A DNA stretch of 64,000 nt from Homalodisca vitripennis (taxonomy: Eukaryota; Arthropoda; Insecta; Hemiptera; Cicadellidae), in the NCBI RefSeq assembly GCF_021130785.1, contig NW_025777479.1, positions 1-64,000 on the forward strand. Reading direction: 5' to 3'. Positions 33,335 to 47,590 of this stretch are shown here, in pieces. The stretch's first letter is position 1, and each line of letters begins with the position of its first letter. A program made the translations under genes and the position numbers. The notes beneath the pieces were generated by a model. That model was given only the letters and a program-made list of their open reading frames with translations. It searched no databases and was not told the DNA's origin.

Positions 33335-36300
33335 CCTTATATCGTGCATATTGAACTATAGGAATAAAATCAACATATATTACCAAAAATCATAATGTCT
33401 AGTGAGTAATTTGCTGTATGATTCTAGGGGATATCACAACCACTAGCTGGGAAAAATTATTTGAGAAAAAATTTGGTTAAAACGGCTTAAAATTGTTACT
33501 ATGCATTATATGTGACGGTTTTCAGTGCAATATTAAGGGTCAAGATTGGGCTCAATAGGGATCCTAGACACAAATCCAATAATATCAGACGCTTCCTTAA
33601 AGAACATATATTTTAGACATTTACGAAGGTATTAAAGTTAAGTTTAATATGTGATTTGCGAAGACTGGACTTCGTGTTGTATTAGTGTAATATAATTTGT
33701 TCACTGTACTAATAAATTCATTTACTCTGTTTATTTCCATATCATTATTTTAAACCGTAAGACCAATGGAAAAGTATTCAATGAAAATAAGGCAAATCCC
33801 ATTTAATATCATTCTAATCAATGCTGCTACATCCAATTCAATGTTGCTATCATCCAAGGACAACTATGCAGAAAAACAGATAGGCAGACATAAAGTTTAT
33901 CCAGCCGAAGGAATGAAGGGATTCGCTACAGCTCAGCCAATTAACCATTGATTATAATGGCATTTCTCCCACTAACACGGTGGAAGACCATAGTTTAATT
34001 AAATTGTCAAAGTAAACTATAATTTTCTGAGCAATTGCAACATTAAAACTTGTAAACTTTAATAAAAGATCTCTTGGATTTTTTCTAAGTTCAGCTCTCA
34101 CCAACAGCAGAAACCTCAGACATAAAGGTAACAGTTCTGATGACTGCACAGTTTTTGCACGGAAAATTAAGCCGTCAGCTCTCCGCGCTTGATTACTCGT
34201 CCGTCCGTGTTCTCCCGAGTATTTTTCATCTCTCCAACTCATTTCACCTGTTTTCATCATTTATAGCTTACACGACCAAGATTAAGATTTCAATACGTTT
34301 TATTCACTTCTTTCTTTAACGAGTTGTACAGTTTTATAAGAGTAAACTTTCTGTGAAATAAATAGTATCTCTAGGCTACCAGTCTTTGTATGTTGATGTA
34401 AGTTGATATCAAACAGCTATTGATAGCAAAACGGCGTAATTCACATGAAATACTAAATCTATACAAATGCAAACGAATTACTACTAATAAAGGGTCTAAA
34501 TCTAGTTCGTATTAGAAATTCAAGTCTGCAATACACTTCTATTTGTAAAATACCAAACATAAGTACAAGATTCTTACTTCCTTCTGAGAGCCTACTTCCG
34601 AATGAAATAGGATCCTCATATTGTTCCACCAGTGGTTGTTGTTGTTGTACCAGTGGTTCACAGCCAATACAACTTCTGAATGATAGTGCTGCACCTTCAG
34701 GTAGTTAACCGTAACTAAAACTAATTTTTACACCATTAATAATCGAGTTTTTAATAAAAGTTTAAATTTGTACTTTCAACTTTATACAAAATAATTACCG
34801 AAGCTTTGCTTATATTTATAAAAGCCGCCATGTCATGTTAATGTATTCATTTAAATATTATTTGCTTTCAATTCATCGGATTGTAAAATGCAGATAGTAC
34901 AACATTTGGATTTCATAGAATGTGATTTATCACAACTAATACGAGTATTACAAATGTGAAAGTGAGTTTGTTGGTTTGTTACACTTTCACGTGAAAGCTG
35001 TTTAAACAATTGTACTGGATTTTCTTTTGGTACCTTATAGACGATATAGGCCTATTAATTTTCTGAAAATTCCTCCAGAGTACGCCCTACGAGACTCTCA
35101 TCTTGGCCTTTAGGATCTTTATCGCACAGACGGACAGTCGGACGGTCAACGATACGGTGTCTGTTGTCGTTGTAAACAACGATACATTTTTTACTTTCAT
35201 AAATAATCAAAATATGTTTACAACAAAATTTATGTTATTACATATAATTTTAAACTATGTTAGTGCTATGGGTAAACTGATAAATACAATTTCTTAATTT
35301 TCTTTCAATTATACATTAAATTCTGACCTTAAATATGACCTACGTCTGAAAATTATTTATTACTTACCATGATAAATAAGAATGAGATAATATATTTGGT
35401 TTTACTGACAAACAGCAGAACTCACTTTACGAGCAGCTTATTTTGGTCTTGAACAAATAATATTAATAAAACCTTTATAATTAATAGACTAAATTCTAGA
35501 TCCCTTGTTAAGTACCTGGCCAAACTTATAAATTGGTTACTCTGAAATGTTATGAATTCTTATCCATCGATTTTAAATTATACCTTTATTTTTTGTTTGT
35601 ACACTGTAAAGCAATCGCCACAGTATAACCAATTTTGTTGAGGTAATTACCGCAAATAATTAGTAACGTTCATAATCTTATTGCCAACAGTGGTTTATAG
35701 TTATTGGTTTGATGCGAATATGTGTCGATTCCGAGTGTGACCGGATGAATAATATCCTATTGGTTCACACCTTTATTGCATTTAGTGGTTTGGCAACCGT
35801 TTGTATTTGTGCCGTAATATTGGAAAAGTACTTTTGTGTATATGAATTTATGTATAGAGTAGAATCAAGCTAAAAATGTATTATTTGATATAAATGTTTA
35901 ATTGATACCAATATGGTTCTACACAGACACGTGTTCTGTCCAAATAATATAGTTACATTCGTTAAAATATAAAATAATCATATTATTCCAATCCATTATC
36001 CAACATTTGTTAAGGTACCTGTTGCGATCACAGTAATATAGTGTAATGTATTGTTATATCTTTTACTATTTTCCTTAATAACATTTATATTTCTGGTTCA
36101 TCAATTATATTGGTATTACAATTCATGCAGTTATTTAATAAACGTTGCATTGGCGGACCAATCTCGCGATCCTACTAACCAATCACATAAAAGCATCATC
36201 CCTCTCTTACAAACTAGAGCCTTTCTCTTTCACTCCATGCTCTTCCAGCAACAATGTAACACCACGTAAATTATTTGCAAAGTCTATTCGAGTTCTTATT

Positions 36301-37105
36301 TCAGTCCTTTTAATTTAATAGTATTAATGGTAAAGTGCGTAGAAATATTACATATAGTCTATGGCTAAACCAATGAGAACGTTGCGAAAACTGTTTTATT
36401 TTAACTAACTACGAGTCTCTGTTTAACATTTATGTTCAGAGAATCTACGAACAATGTATTTTCATGAAGAAAAAAATATTTTAGGGTCTTAAAAATTAAT
36501 TGATATGTTTTGTTTTTTTATTTAAACCATATCATATCGTAAACGACATGTCCATTGATATTCTATCAAGATGAGGGAAGTATTTTATTACCGATTTTAC
36601 GAGAAATGTGGGGGGAAATGAGAGTTCATTTAAAATTAAATTAAATTTGCGATAATTTTGGTTAAAGATAAATTTTCATTCTCGATTTATTTGTTTGGAA
36701 GGAGGTGAAGAGGTTAGTGAGCAAAACTGTAACTTTCCTTCAAAACTAATAAAAATTTAAAAATTGACAAGTGAAAAACTACATACATACCGAGTTATGG
36801 GAGAATAATGTAGGATGTTCAGAAACTGTTCTTTTAATTTGAAAGAAAGGGATACCTTTAAATAATATTCTATTTATTTAAATATTGTCATTAACAACCC
36901 TGACATAACCATTTTTCAGTACTATCATGTTAGTAGTTTCTTTAGTAAATATTTATAAATTATAATAGAATTAATTTTTATTTTACTATAAAACATTATA
37001 ATTATGACATGATTATTATTATAACTTCTTCGGTTACGACACTAAAGTCTAAATGTTTTTCAGTAATAATGAAAAAGAAAATTAAGTTTTAAAAGTAATA
37101 AGTAG
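33333..37105. other. AT-rich sequence, no supported gene
   Basis: A less AT-rich patch at 33950-34260 contains a 102-codon frame on the - strand (Arg/Ser-rich, no known motif), which I do not call a gene. At 34945-35025, 'aatgtgaaagtgagtttgtt' followed by 'acactttcacgtgaaagctg' resembles the start of insect Helitron-like repeats, but no 3' end was found. Nothing else is supported. Confidence 0.4.
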
Positions 37106-37110
37106 CTAGG

Positions 37111-38382
37111 TATAGGATGCTTCCTATATTATTTAATTATTTATAGGAATCTTTATATTTTTATTAAGAGAATTTTGAATTAATATAATAATTGACTTGT
37201 AAGATTGTGAGCCTTCCAGCAGTGCTGAATTTCTTGTCAATTCGGGTTCGAGGAATGCTAGAAGCTTCCTTTTGTATCTAGGTATTGAGCATAGGTTACA
37301 GGTCTGGGTTGGATAGGTACCATCCAATTCAGACATTGTGTTTGCTCAATTTTGATTGGCCAATGTTAGCTTGATTAGATGGTGGGAGGGACTTCTAGAT
37401 CCTTCCGGTGGCTTCAACCACGTTTTCAGGAGATTCTTTGCTGTGTGCTCAGAGAGAAGTCATGTAAAGTGATAGCCTACTCTTGCCATATTGATTTTTC
37501 GGGAAGAAGGTTGAGTTTAAGATTAAAATTTCTTTTCAAAATTTAAAGTCTCAAGTTTAAAATAATTAATCTATAATAGTCATTTTGGTTACTTGGTGAA
37601 GTCTTCAGCAGATGTGTGAGGTACTGTGAAAGTTAGAATTTAATATTGAAATAGAAAATTACTTGATGATATTTTCCTGTTCAATTTGGTTTAATCAGGA
37701 ATAGCTTACTAAAAAAGAAAATTTATTTAACGTTCTGAGATTCTATATACATTTTAACAAGTTCCTAAATTTAACATTCAAAGCCAAGCGGACAATTCTG
37801 GATAATTCAATAATTTGTATATTGGAAATTTACAGAAAATAAGTAGTTTGAACTTGATACAATTTTGAGTTTAACTGATTGGACATTGTCTTTGTTCATA
37901 TATTAAATATTAATATTACCTTAATTTGTTTGATTTTTATTTTGAGAAGAAGTCTTATTTTATTATTTGTTTCATTTTATATTAGAAGAAGATTATTTTA
38001 TTTTGAAGTTTAATGAAGATTTTTATTTTGAGTTTGTGTTGAAAACAGTAGCACTGAGAACTTGAAGGACACAATTATTGAAAGATTGATTGATTGTTAA
38101 TTTTAAGACTGGACTTGTGAACTTTTGATGAGTTAAAAATATGAAATAATTGAGAATAAATTCAAAGTAAAAAAGATAGCTTGGCGTTGCTGTATTATTG
38201 ATTTTAAATTTTATTAAAATTACTATTATTTTATACTGAGTTTAATTATTGAATTCCATTGGAACTTGTGCATTCTTAAAATAAAGGGTTATTAGTTCAG
38301 AACACAATTGATCGCTCTTATACTAAAACAAAAATAGTTGTAATTGGTTTATAATAGATAACCTTACTATAGACACGTTACA
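37111..38382 (+). mobile_element. Solo LTR of the Gypsy family at 50412-59986
   Basis: Homologous along its length to the 1236-bp LTRs, in the opposite orientation to that element. It begins 'tataggatgcttcc' and ends 'gacacgttaca'. It is flanked by CTAGG on both sides (37106-37110 and 38383-38387), a 5-bp target duplication. A solo LTR is the usual product of recombination between the two LTRs of a full element. It is more diverged from the paired LTRs than they are from each other, so it is older. Confidence 0.9.
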
Positions 38383-38387
38383 CTAGG

Positions 38388-40079
38388 TAAATTTGGCTTT
38401 TTATTCTTCGTCCATTAGTATTACTTATTTACAACTTTAATGGGAAAAAGTTGATTTTACGGTTTAATTAAGAAATGCTGAGCTTTCTTTATTTCAAATC
38501 CGAGATTGACACTTTCTCGTTATATAGAACACAAGCAGTTGGTGTTAAAGTGAAGTATTGTGCAATTACCCTTTGCTGCCTGACGGCGAAGCGCTCATAT
38601 CCGGTCAGTTTATTGGCGATAAAATTACCAAGGCGGAGACCAGGAGTAGTTTTAATAACAGACAGTAAGTATCTGTTAGCAAAATAGACGTTAATACGAG
38701 TTTAACAAAGATTTAATTTTTGAAATGGTCAACTGTATTAACATCGTCCAAATGTTGTATGCGTAATGTAATTTTAATACTGGTTGATACAATATTTGTT
38801 TGAATCATAACATGTGTGTTACACAGTGTGTGGCTGTTCATTCATTAAATCAGTTAACGCAGTGAAAATATATATTTATTTGAATAAATTTTGAATAAAA
38901 TAAAATAAAGATAAACTATTTCTTTATATAACTATATTTTCTCTCATAGGCCAAAACCGAATTCCCTGAAAAAAATAGAAGAAAAATGGAGCAACTTCTG
39001 CACAACTACTGGGATAATAACTTAATTATTCCATATTACTTTAGGAAGAATTTCTTCCTTCTATATTCAACTACAGTGACCTCAGTCCGTGTTCCATTCA
39101 CAAGTGACATGACGAAGGTTGCTTTTAGGAGGGTATCCTTTACCCCGATATGGGTTCAAACTGTAAATACGAGAAGATGGTGATTTCATCCAGCCATCAT
39201 CTCAGGATGAGTAGGCTATTTCTGGTCACCTTCCACCAGGGTAGCGTCTGATATTCTATCCTTACGTAGACCACTGTCTTCTCTAGTATTGAGTCTGATT
39301 ACGGGACATGAGCACTTGACGAAGGATCCTCACAGAAGCCACCTCGGAGGATAGTGTGTGTTAGAGGTTGTAACCAACAGAGTAAACATTATTTAGCTGT
39401 TGTTATAGGTAAAAATCAAGTCATTTATTATAATGATGCGTTTCTAAAAACTATGAGCAGTACGTAAGTAGGATCATCTTACTGCTGGTATAGTTTGCTT
39501 GTTTGCATAATAAAATACTCAAGTATAGTTTTTTTAAACTCATGTAGAATAAACTTGAATAGAATAATGATTAGAATAATGAATAGAATTATTTGAATAA
39601 GTCCATAGATCTTTAAGACATCAAGGCGGTGTTGTAGAAAACGCTTGAGCTAATTTAATAGATTCTCTTAAATACACAATCTTATGTATAGCAATAAACT
39701 TTTCAATATTCTCAGGTAAGATTTTACATAAATACATTAGTGACTTGCACTCATGTAATAAAATTTGTGATAGCTGTAATTTTGTAAGGAAATTGGAAAG
39801 TGCCGTGTATTAAATACTATCCGAATTACATGATAAAATAATTGTGAAGTGTACGTAGGTTTGTATATGTAAATGAACAACAGAGTAAACGGCACATAGA
39901 ACACTTTCCCTGGATAGTTTATACCACTCATCATAAAATAATACGGACAACAAATCCTTAAATCTATGTTTTATTCCACGTTAGACTGTACAGAATTTAA
40001 CAGTTGGTCGGTTGAATGATGGTAAAAGATGTGAACTAAAAATATTTAATTTAATATAGAAATAAAAATCAGTAAAACA
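38388..40079. other. AT-rich sequence with an unexplained GC-richer patch
   Basis: A less AT-rich stretch at about 39180-39370 has no long frame and no recognised motif. No gene is seen. Confidence 0.4.
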
Positions 40080-40640
40080 GATGAAACATACCCAGCAGTA
40101 ATCTTTATTAAAATTATGGATTTCCATAGAAACTAAAGGGAAAAGTTTAGAGATTTCTTAAAAATGTTGTGCGATATTTCAGTATACTTGTTCAAAAAAG
40201 TTCAACTTGTAGTAAGACGGAGAACCACCACCAGGAACACGATGGGATACCCAGGAGCAGGACCAGGACCAGGACCTACAAGGATGATTTACTTAGTTTT
40301 ATTATTTAGAAATCACAATGTATACTCTCACTATCTCTCGCTATCGTAACAATAGTTATTAAGCTGCTAAATTTTTGTTCTCCGCTACTATAACTACTCC
40401 GTAGCTAAAGCGTACAGGGGGAAATATTTTACTTTTTTTTTAAAGGAACTAAAGCAGTTTGGATCTATTACCATATACACCCCATAAACAAAGACAGAAA
40501 TAACATTAATTGTATTTTAAACAAATGTTTGTCTCTATAGTATGTATACGGATAGATAATCACATAACCAGAAAACCTGTTTAATGTTAGTACTAGTGTT
40601 GACGAAAAGAAGTAATGTTGCTAAGGGAAGGTTTATGTAA
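40080..40640 (-). repeat. Family X dispersed repeat, right copy 3
   Basis: Modules: 'atttccatagaaac' (40120), 'ggagaaccaccaccaggaac' (40219), 'gagcaggaccaggaccagg' (40255), the conserved 'tttattatttagaaatcac' (40298) and 'tctcactatctctcgct' (40324). A further fragment, 'gtttaatgttagtactag', lies at 40577. Confidence 0.65.
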
Positions 40641-43524
40641 ACACGTGAAACGTACGTAAAAAACACTGTATTAACCATTAAAAGGATCCACGTCAGGGAT
40701 GGCATATAATAGGAGAGTTTTATCGGTTTTGTGGTAAAGGGAATACTCGTACATTTTTTCCCTAATTTTAAATCACAGTACGTGTGCTTTAACAATCACA
40801 ATTAAATTTATACAGTTTTGTAGACATCGCAGTTATAACTATTACTTTGGCTTTGGTGTCGCGTTCATGATTTGTTATTGTAGTATTTGTCATTTTGGTA
40901 ATCTCTTTGTATCAGTTTAAGGGATATTATTAAAAGAATTATAAATATAAATAACAAGAGCTTCTAAGAGAAATTTCTCTTAGTTTGTCACAATTATAAC
41001 TAACCGTTAGACACCAATAACAGTTAAGTCACCTTCAGACAACTGTATTTTATAACTAAACTAAATTTATGTACAGCATTATTTACGTGGAGTTTTATAT
41101 ACGCTTACCGAACGCTAAATTTGACAGTTGGGCTAATTTATGTATACCTACTATAAATATGATTTATGAAAATTATAATTTTTAACCCTTTTATACTCTT
41201 CCACTTGGACTCCCACAGAAACTGTATCAAAGATTTTTTTCTCTCTTACAAGAAAGTCCTTAATCCCTTTTAAAGAAAATGCAGGTTTACGTGATAATAC
41301 AATATATATTGCCATCTTATAACTGTTATAAGATAATTTATTGACTTCTCTGTGAATTCCTTATACTCGTATGATACTCCAAGGTAATAAACGTTGGTCT
41401 TCCTCAGAAGCACTTATATAGCCTGAAACAAATGTGTACAAATGTATTTAATTTTACGCGTCTTATTCTGCTCTAAAAAAACATTTATTCAATGTATTCC
41501 ATCAACATTATCTTTTTTAGGACAAAAAGTATACAACTTCTGTTGGTAGTATTATCACTCAACTTACATGCAATAAGCTACATACTCGTACATTGGATCA
41601 TTTAGCCATGCTTTAAATTGACTTTTGCATAATACATAGTCAAAAAAGATCATGCAAACCCCAAGACTATAATTAATAGAACACTCAAACATAGTGGTAA
41701 CGGCTGATTTCAACCAGTCCTTGTAGAGATGGCTGCTCATTCTAATTTTGGTTTTTGTGCTAGAATCCATTAAAATAATGGGTTAATACTTAGGTAATAT
41801 AGCTTGTATTAATGTATTATTGTACCTATATGTGTATCTAGAATTATTTTCTATTTAAAACAATGTTTCCCTAATTCTATTAGTAGTTTACAATGGAATA
41901 AGTTTAAATTAAAAAGGTTATCTCAGGTTTTTGTTATAAACATTCAATTATTAGAACACAGCAATATCTAAGCAATTAAATTTAAAATTTAAGTAATGAA
42001 ACTATAAGCGTGCCAACCTTATTCTGTTGAAAACTTTAAAAACTACACAAAATAAACTTAATAAAAAATCGCAAATTCTAATTAGTCGTGCAGCCATAAA
42101 AGCACACCCGTGCATGTGTTGTGTGTACGCTTAGACTAAAGTGGAACCATCAACAATATCGGAACAACAAGAATATTAAAATCACATTTTTAAATATATA
42201 TTTATTTTATAATTTTCGTTCTAGGGAATAATACTTTCCTTTTTACAAACCAACGCCACACTTTGAGATCTTTAATTCCTTCAGACCATGAAAACAAGGA
42301 TATCAAAATAATTCGATACATTTAAATTTATATACTTTTAGAGATTTAAATTTTTTGACGTACCGGTACTAAAATTTGTTATTATTTTCGAACACTAAAA
42401 ATAAGTAGTTACAATGATTTGAAGTCTAATTTAGCACCCGAACTCTCCAGTCATCTATATTTGTTTTGCGATGAAGCCCAAATACATGTATCCGCTTATA
42501 AAATATCCAATTCATTACAATTTGTTTTATTTTCTTTTTAACATTTTAAAGTAGGTAAAAACTTTATATTCATACAATAAATGTAATGGACATATAAAAG
42601 CTATGTCCAGCAAAGACAAATTTTACCAAAATGTATTTATATTTTCCTAAATGTAATTAAATTATTGTAATTCACATTGAACTTTATTATTGTAAGTAAG
42701 AAATTTAAATTATAAAATGTATTTTCAATAACGAGAGACTTATGCCAGTAGTTTAGGCAATAAGGGTATTTTAGTTTTTACTGTGTTCTAAGAAATACTC
42801 ATAAAATAAACAAACTAAATATTTTAAAAATCTACAAATGCATTACTCGCCCGTATACAATCAGTACCGGATATTTTGCATACTAAATAAACTGCCCGTT
42901 TCCTTTATTTTTGGAAATAAAACAAAGGATTTTAAATGTTTCATACCATCATGTAAATTAGTAAATATTTCATCTTCATAGTTGTATAATGTAAGGTATT
43001 AATGTAGTGCGCTAATAAACATACATGATGTAATGCCTTAACTAGATTGTCCTAATTCTACATCGAAGTATTATACTCACTTGTGGTTTTTTTTCTTAAA
43101 CTATTGTAAGAAGTTTATTGGTAGTGTTTGATATTAAAACAAATTACATTCTCATACAATGAGCCTTTGTCACCTGATAGGCTTACATAATGAGTAATAA
43201 GCCCACCCATGTCTCAGTTTTAATTTATTACTTTTAAGTATTATGATCATCAACAAAATCTTCTAAAAATTCGCCTTTTAATATATGTATATATTTATAT
43301 ATGATAAGTGATGTGATTTGTTATAAATTTTTTTTTTAATTTGAAAGAAGGTTAATGAAATCTAATTATTAGGGATATTATAAAATTTTCTGTTGAATAT
43401 TGTCTCTGAATATTGTTTCCAATCACTGATAATGCAGAACATACATCATTTTTGGAGGCAGGGAACAATCCTATTATAACTTTTATTATTGTGTTATATT
43501 AAACAGTTTGCTTATTTGGAATAA
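40641..43524. other. AT-rich sequence, nothing recognised
   Basis: About 2.9 kb with no supported gene or repeat boundary. Confidence 0.45.
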
Positions 43525-44070
43525 CACGAAATCGGTTTAATGTTAGTACTAGTCGTGACGTCACCAATATAAGGAAAGCAGATCAGAAACACGCAACCGG
43601 ATACATAACATATTATTTAATATCCATGGAAACAACGTAGGATACATAATTGAATGTTCTTAATTAATCATTTGAAAGTGAAATGAAGCAAATTTTCAAA
43701 CTTCGTCCAAGTCACAACTGGAAGTTTCGCCAAGAACACGATGTGATAGGCAGAAGCACGACCAGGACCAGGACCAGGACTTAATGGATGAGGTACTTTC
43801 ACTATTTAGAAATCTCGGTTTAAGCTCTCCCTATTACTTGTCATCCAAAGCAGTTTACGTCATAGTTTTAACGAATATTTATCACAGCACAAAGCACCAG
43901 AACAGTAAAGTGTAAATATAAAAATATTAAACCGTTATTTTTCTTGAGTTTATATTATAGTTGTAGGATTCTATGGTACGTTTTGTATAGAACTGCTAAT
44001 TTGTTTTTTTTACTTTATTTCATCCTCTCTGTACCCGAAACATAGGGGCAAGCGGTGTACAATCATTTCT
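43525..44070 (-). repeat. Family X dispersed repeat, right copy 4
   Basis: Nearly full module order, inverted: 'taatgttagtactagtcgtg' (43539), 'tatccatggaaac' (43621), 'accaggaccaggaccagg' (43761), 'gatgaggtactttcactatt' (43786), 'cacagcacaaagcacc' (43882) and 'tctgtacccgaaac' (44026). Confidence 0.7.
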
Positions 44071-44639
44071 GATTTGAAATCAGGTAGTTTCATTTGAAAT
44101 ATTACTTTTAGTTAGTCATGTGTACTACAAAACAGATAACGAAATACATGTTATTGGATTATATACTAATATGAGTACCTACCATATAATTATTTGAATA
44201 ACACACTATATTAAAGATTTCTTCCTTTCTTAGATTATGTGTCAATATATTACTGTAAGACTCCTTAGCCTAGAATCTTTATCGATAACGTTACTGGTAT
44301 TGCTAATTTGTCTATTTACTAAAAAACTTGGATTTTTCAGATTGTTGATTTTAAGTCCCTAATTTACGAGGTATACAAACCAGTGCACTTTTAAACTTCT
44401 CTCAGAATTATTACAGGCCATATTGCACAAATAAAATTATATTAAAATTTGACTTCCAATGTTTAAAGATTATTCATTGCACAAAATCTCCTGTATAACA
44501 TTTCTTAATGATGGAAACAGTACATAGTATAGGTGAATTACTGGGAAAGTTTATAGTACGTACGAAAGTAAAATTAATTTCGCGTTTATAACATCCATAA
44601 ATATTGACATGAATTTAATGCATAAAATTTCATTGAACA
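44071..44639. other. AT-rich sequence, nothing recognised
   Basis: No feature supported. Confidence 0.45.
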
Positions 44640-45670
44640 TAAAATGATAACATGTACTTAATGTTAGTAATAATCATGACGTGAACAAGCAAGTAAAGGC
44701 AAAAGGCGAAACAAAAAAGAAACAGGTAAAATATACAGACCAGTGTACGTATTAATATTTTTTATCCATCGAAAAAACAAAGGATAGGTATCACAAAGCT
44801 TTAGATGTATACAAATCGTTAACTTGTTTTATTTACACAATTCGTTAAACTTAGACCACGTTAGGTTGCAGAAACGCGACCAGAAACAAGTGCAATGGCC
44901 AAAAGCTTGATAAAGGCCAGGACTTTATTAATTGTTCAGTTTAATGTTCAAAGACGTTAGGGCGTGGAAAATCTACACCAGAAGTACTATGGCGAAGACA
45001 AGGATCGAGACAAGGATTTATGGACGACTTACTTAATTATTTACAATTCAAAGATTTTCACTAACTATTATTTTTACCCAATGCTTTATACATTCTAGTC
45101 TTGTGATTATAAATTAAAGAAAAAAAAATAGTGAAACAATTCCTATGTTATTATAACACATTTTCAGTGAAGAGGATTTTAATTTTAAGGACTTTTGCAA
45201 TGAATTTATTTTCTTGTTTAGTGATACTTAAGTTGATTAACATATAATTATGTTTCATGCGTCAGCAGAAAAAAATTGTTATTTATGGTTTTAAATCCCT
45301 TCAGTACTATAAATGTACAGAAAGAATCAGTCTACAATTACATATTCACCAAATCCAAATGTTTTATTGTCCATTCTCACATAGTTTATAACAAATGAAA
45401 AGAGTACTAGGAGAATTATTTACTTCAATTTGACTTAGACACATTTTTCAGGCATTATATAGTAGTGTAAAAACTTTTAAAAATTGAAAACTAGTGAATT
45501 TTAGCTGACCTTGGATTAAAATTCAAAACGTATTGCGTTAATTTGTTTAAACTCAATCATTTCTAAAAACGTTGTTGTTCAGATTTGAGGAGAATTATAG
45601 TCTACATCTTTTACTTTATTCAATTAGTTTATGAGATTACCACCAGAGCTTTCTTTTACTTTACAAGAGA
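44640..45670 (-). repeat. Family X dispersed repeat, right copy 5
   Basis: Modules: 'taatgttagtaataatcatg' (44661), degraded 'ccatcgaaaaaac' (44765), 'aggccaggactt' (44914) with a second degraded copy near 45010, 'tttaaatcccttcagtactat' (45291) with 'gtacagaaagaatcag' (45314), and 'accaccagagctttc' (45639). Confidence 0.6.
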
Positions 45671-47439
45671 TTATAACTTGCCGATTGTGATGATACAGTT
45701 ATAGAAACAACTCCTTAGATTCCTTTGTCACCTATACATGGTTCACTTACACTATTAATAAAAATTTTACTCTGAAAAAAAGGCAAAAATGCTATATTTG
45801 AAAATAATGCCCACTCCTAGTTGTTATGACATTTTCCCCTATTAAAAAACGAGTAATAAATGCTAGTAAAGATTGCTATTCAATATTTCTGGTGTTATTG
45901 ATTAAGCCCATGACGTAGTTATGCTATAAACTTTATTTCTTACGGAAATATTTAAAATAAAGAATGTAAATTTCCAACTGGATTTTTTAAGAAACTCTAA
46001 CATTTCCGTTTGGAAACTGAGGTAAATATATAGTCATCACTCTACTTCACAGACATATCAGTTCCTCACTAACTGGAACATTGTGATGGTCAATATATAT
46101 GAGAAACGACTCGACAATCATGCAGATAAAGTAACTCGCACGATGACTTAAAATTTATATTAGCTCTAAGTTCAAATTTAAGTTTTGTATTGTATTAAAA
46201 TAGTTATTAGTAGACGTAATAAACTGGCTCCTTAGAAATTTATTGGGTTATTAGAAAATATTTGTTAAAGTATTTGTCTTAAAATTAAATTCAGAGCTTA
46301 GGTTAATATTATAGGTGATGTCTGTGTTAATTAAAAATAAAAGTTATCACAAAACCCATTTTTTGAGATTGTACCCTTAATTCCACTATTTAAATTAATT
46401 TATAAAGATAGTAGTTAACGTCATGTTCAGCTCTGCGTCCTTATATTGTCACATTATATTCCACTTAAGTTAGTTCTGTTATATTTTTAAAACTTTAGTA
46501 ATATGCTGAGCTTTAGCGAAACTCATCACTCGTGAGGCTTGAAATATTTTAATTTTGTCTGTCTGTCAGTTCGCACGATATTCCGAAAACGAACTGACTT
46601 TAGATTTCAACATATGCATGAAGGTTAATTTATATTTTTGAGAAACACTGTGTTTGATATTAGTATGTGTTAACCGATTGGATTTTGATGAGCTTCAGCG
46701 AATATTTTTGCAAAGTTCTTATAGGTAACCATGAATGAAACGAGAAAATATTAAAGAAATAAATATGTAAAAAATTTAGTACTATTATGTAAGATTTTAA
46801 CAAGTTACATTTTTATTCGCAGTTTAAAAATAATTTATAATATATTGCAGCCAATATTAAACGTTAGTGACAATATTGAACTTTATCGCACTCTCGAATT
46901 TAACTTGCTTACCAGAAAACTGGTATAAAACTTTGAATGAAATTTCTACATAAAGAAAAATGAGTTATACATGATGGTGCATGTCCGATCTCGGAATAAG
47001 GCTGAGTGTCATAAAACTGATTCGTTATTATTTTCATTTCAAATAATACATATTTTCGCAAGTCTATTACTCGTTACTGGTGAGCTTAAGTTTTATCTAA
47101 CGTTCTTGTAACTAATCTTTTAATACTTGCAACTAATACACTTTTCTGTCTGACTAATAATCACCTGAGTAGGTTATGTTTAAGTGTTTACGTGTAATAA
47201 TTTATATAACTGTGAACAGGTTAGCAAATAAACATTATTTTAACCCATATTGTTTTGTACTTCTCTCTGTACACAAAACAAATATCAGTCAATCCAGTAA
47301 TTCTGTACAGGACGCCATTGCTATTTTAAAATACTTAAATATCAAATCTGTCATTTGACATCTCTTTGCTTGAACTACATTATAATTTATTTTTCATAAT
47401 AAGAACTTTGCATTATATAGCAATAATAATTATAGCATA
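45671..47439. other. AT-rich sequence with one possible repeat
   Basis: The patch at 46500-46740 ('gagctttagcgaaactc', 'tgtctgtctgtcagttcgc') resembles a common style of insect interspersed repeat, but I cannot assign it. No gene is supported. Confidence 0.4.
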
Positions 47440-47590
47440 TTAAAGCAAAGGTGCGCTTGCATATCTATTGGGCTAATGCTGACAAATTACTAGAATGTGC
47501 CTAGTAGACGTCTTCTAACGTAGCTGAATAATTCTGTCTCAACTTATCAACTCAAGGGCCAGAGTTCTAGTTCTGGTTTGTGCACGCTGT
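47440..47590 (+). repeat. Possible tRNA-related SINE fragment
   Basis: Shares 'actagaatgtgcctagtagac' and 'gggccagagtt' with 60200-60310. The second copy ends with a sequence resembling a tRNA T-arm region ('gagttccgaatcgg'). Both copies are degraded, and no intact tRNA fold was found. Confidence 0.3.

Noticed and set aside
33952..34260. 102-codon frame on the - strand in a less AT-rich patch
   Set aside because: No motif, no neighbouring exon or splice pattern, and no relative in the window.
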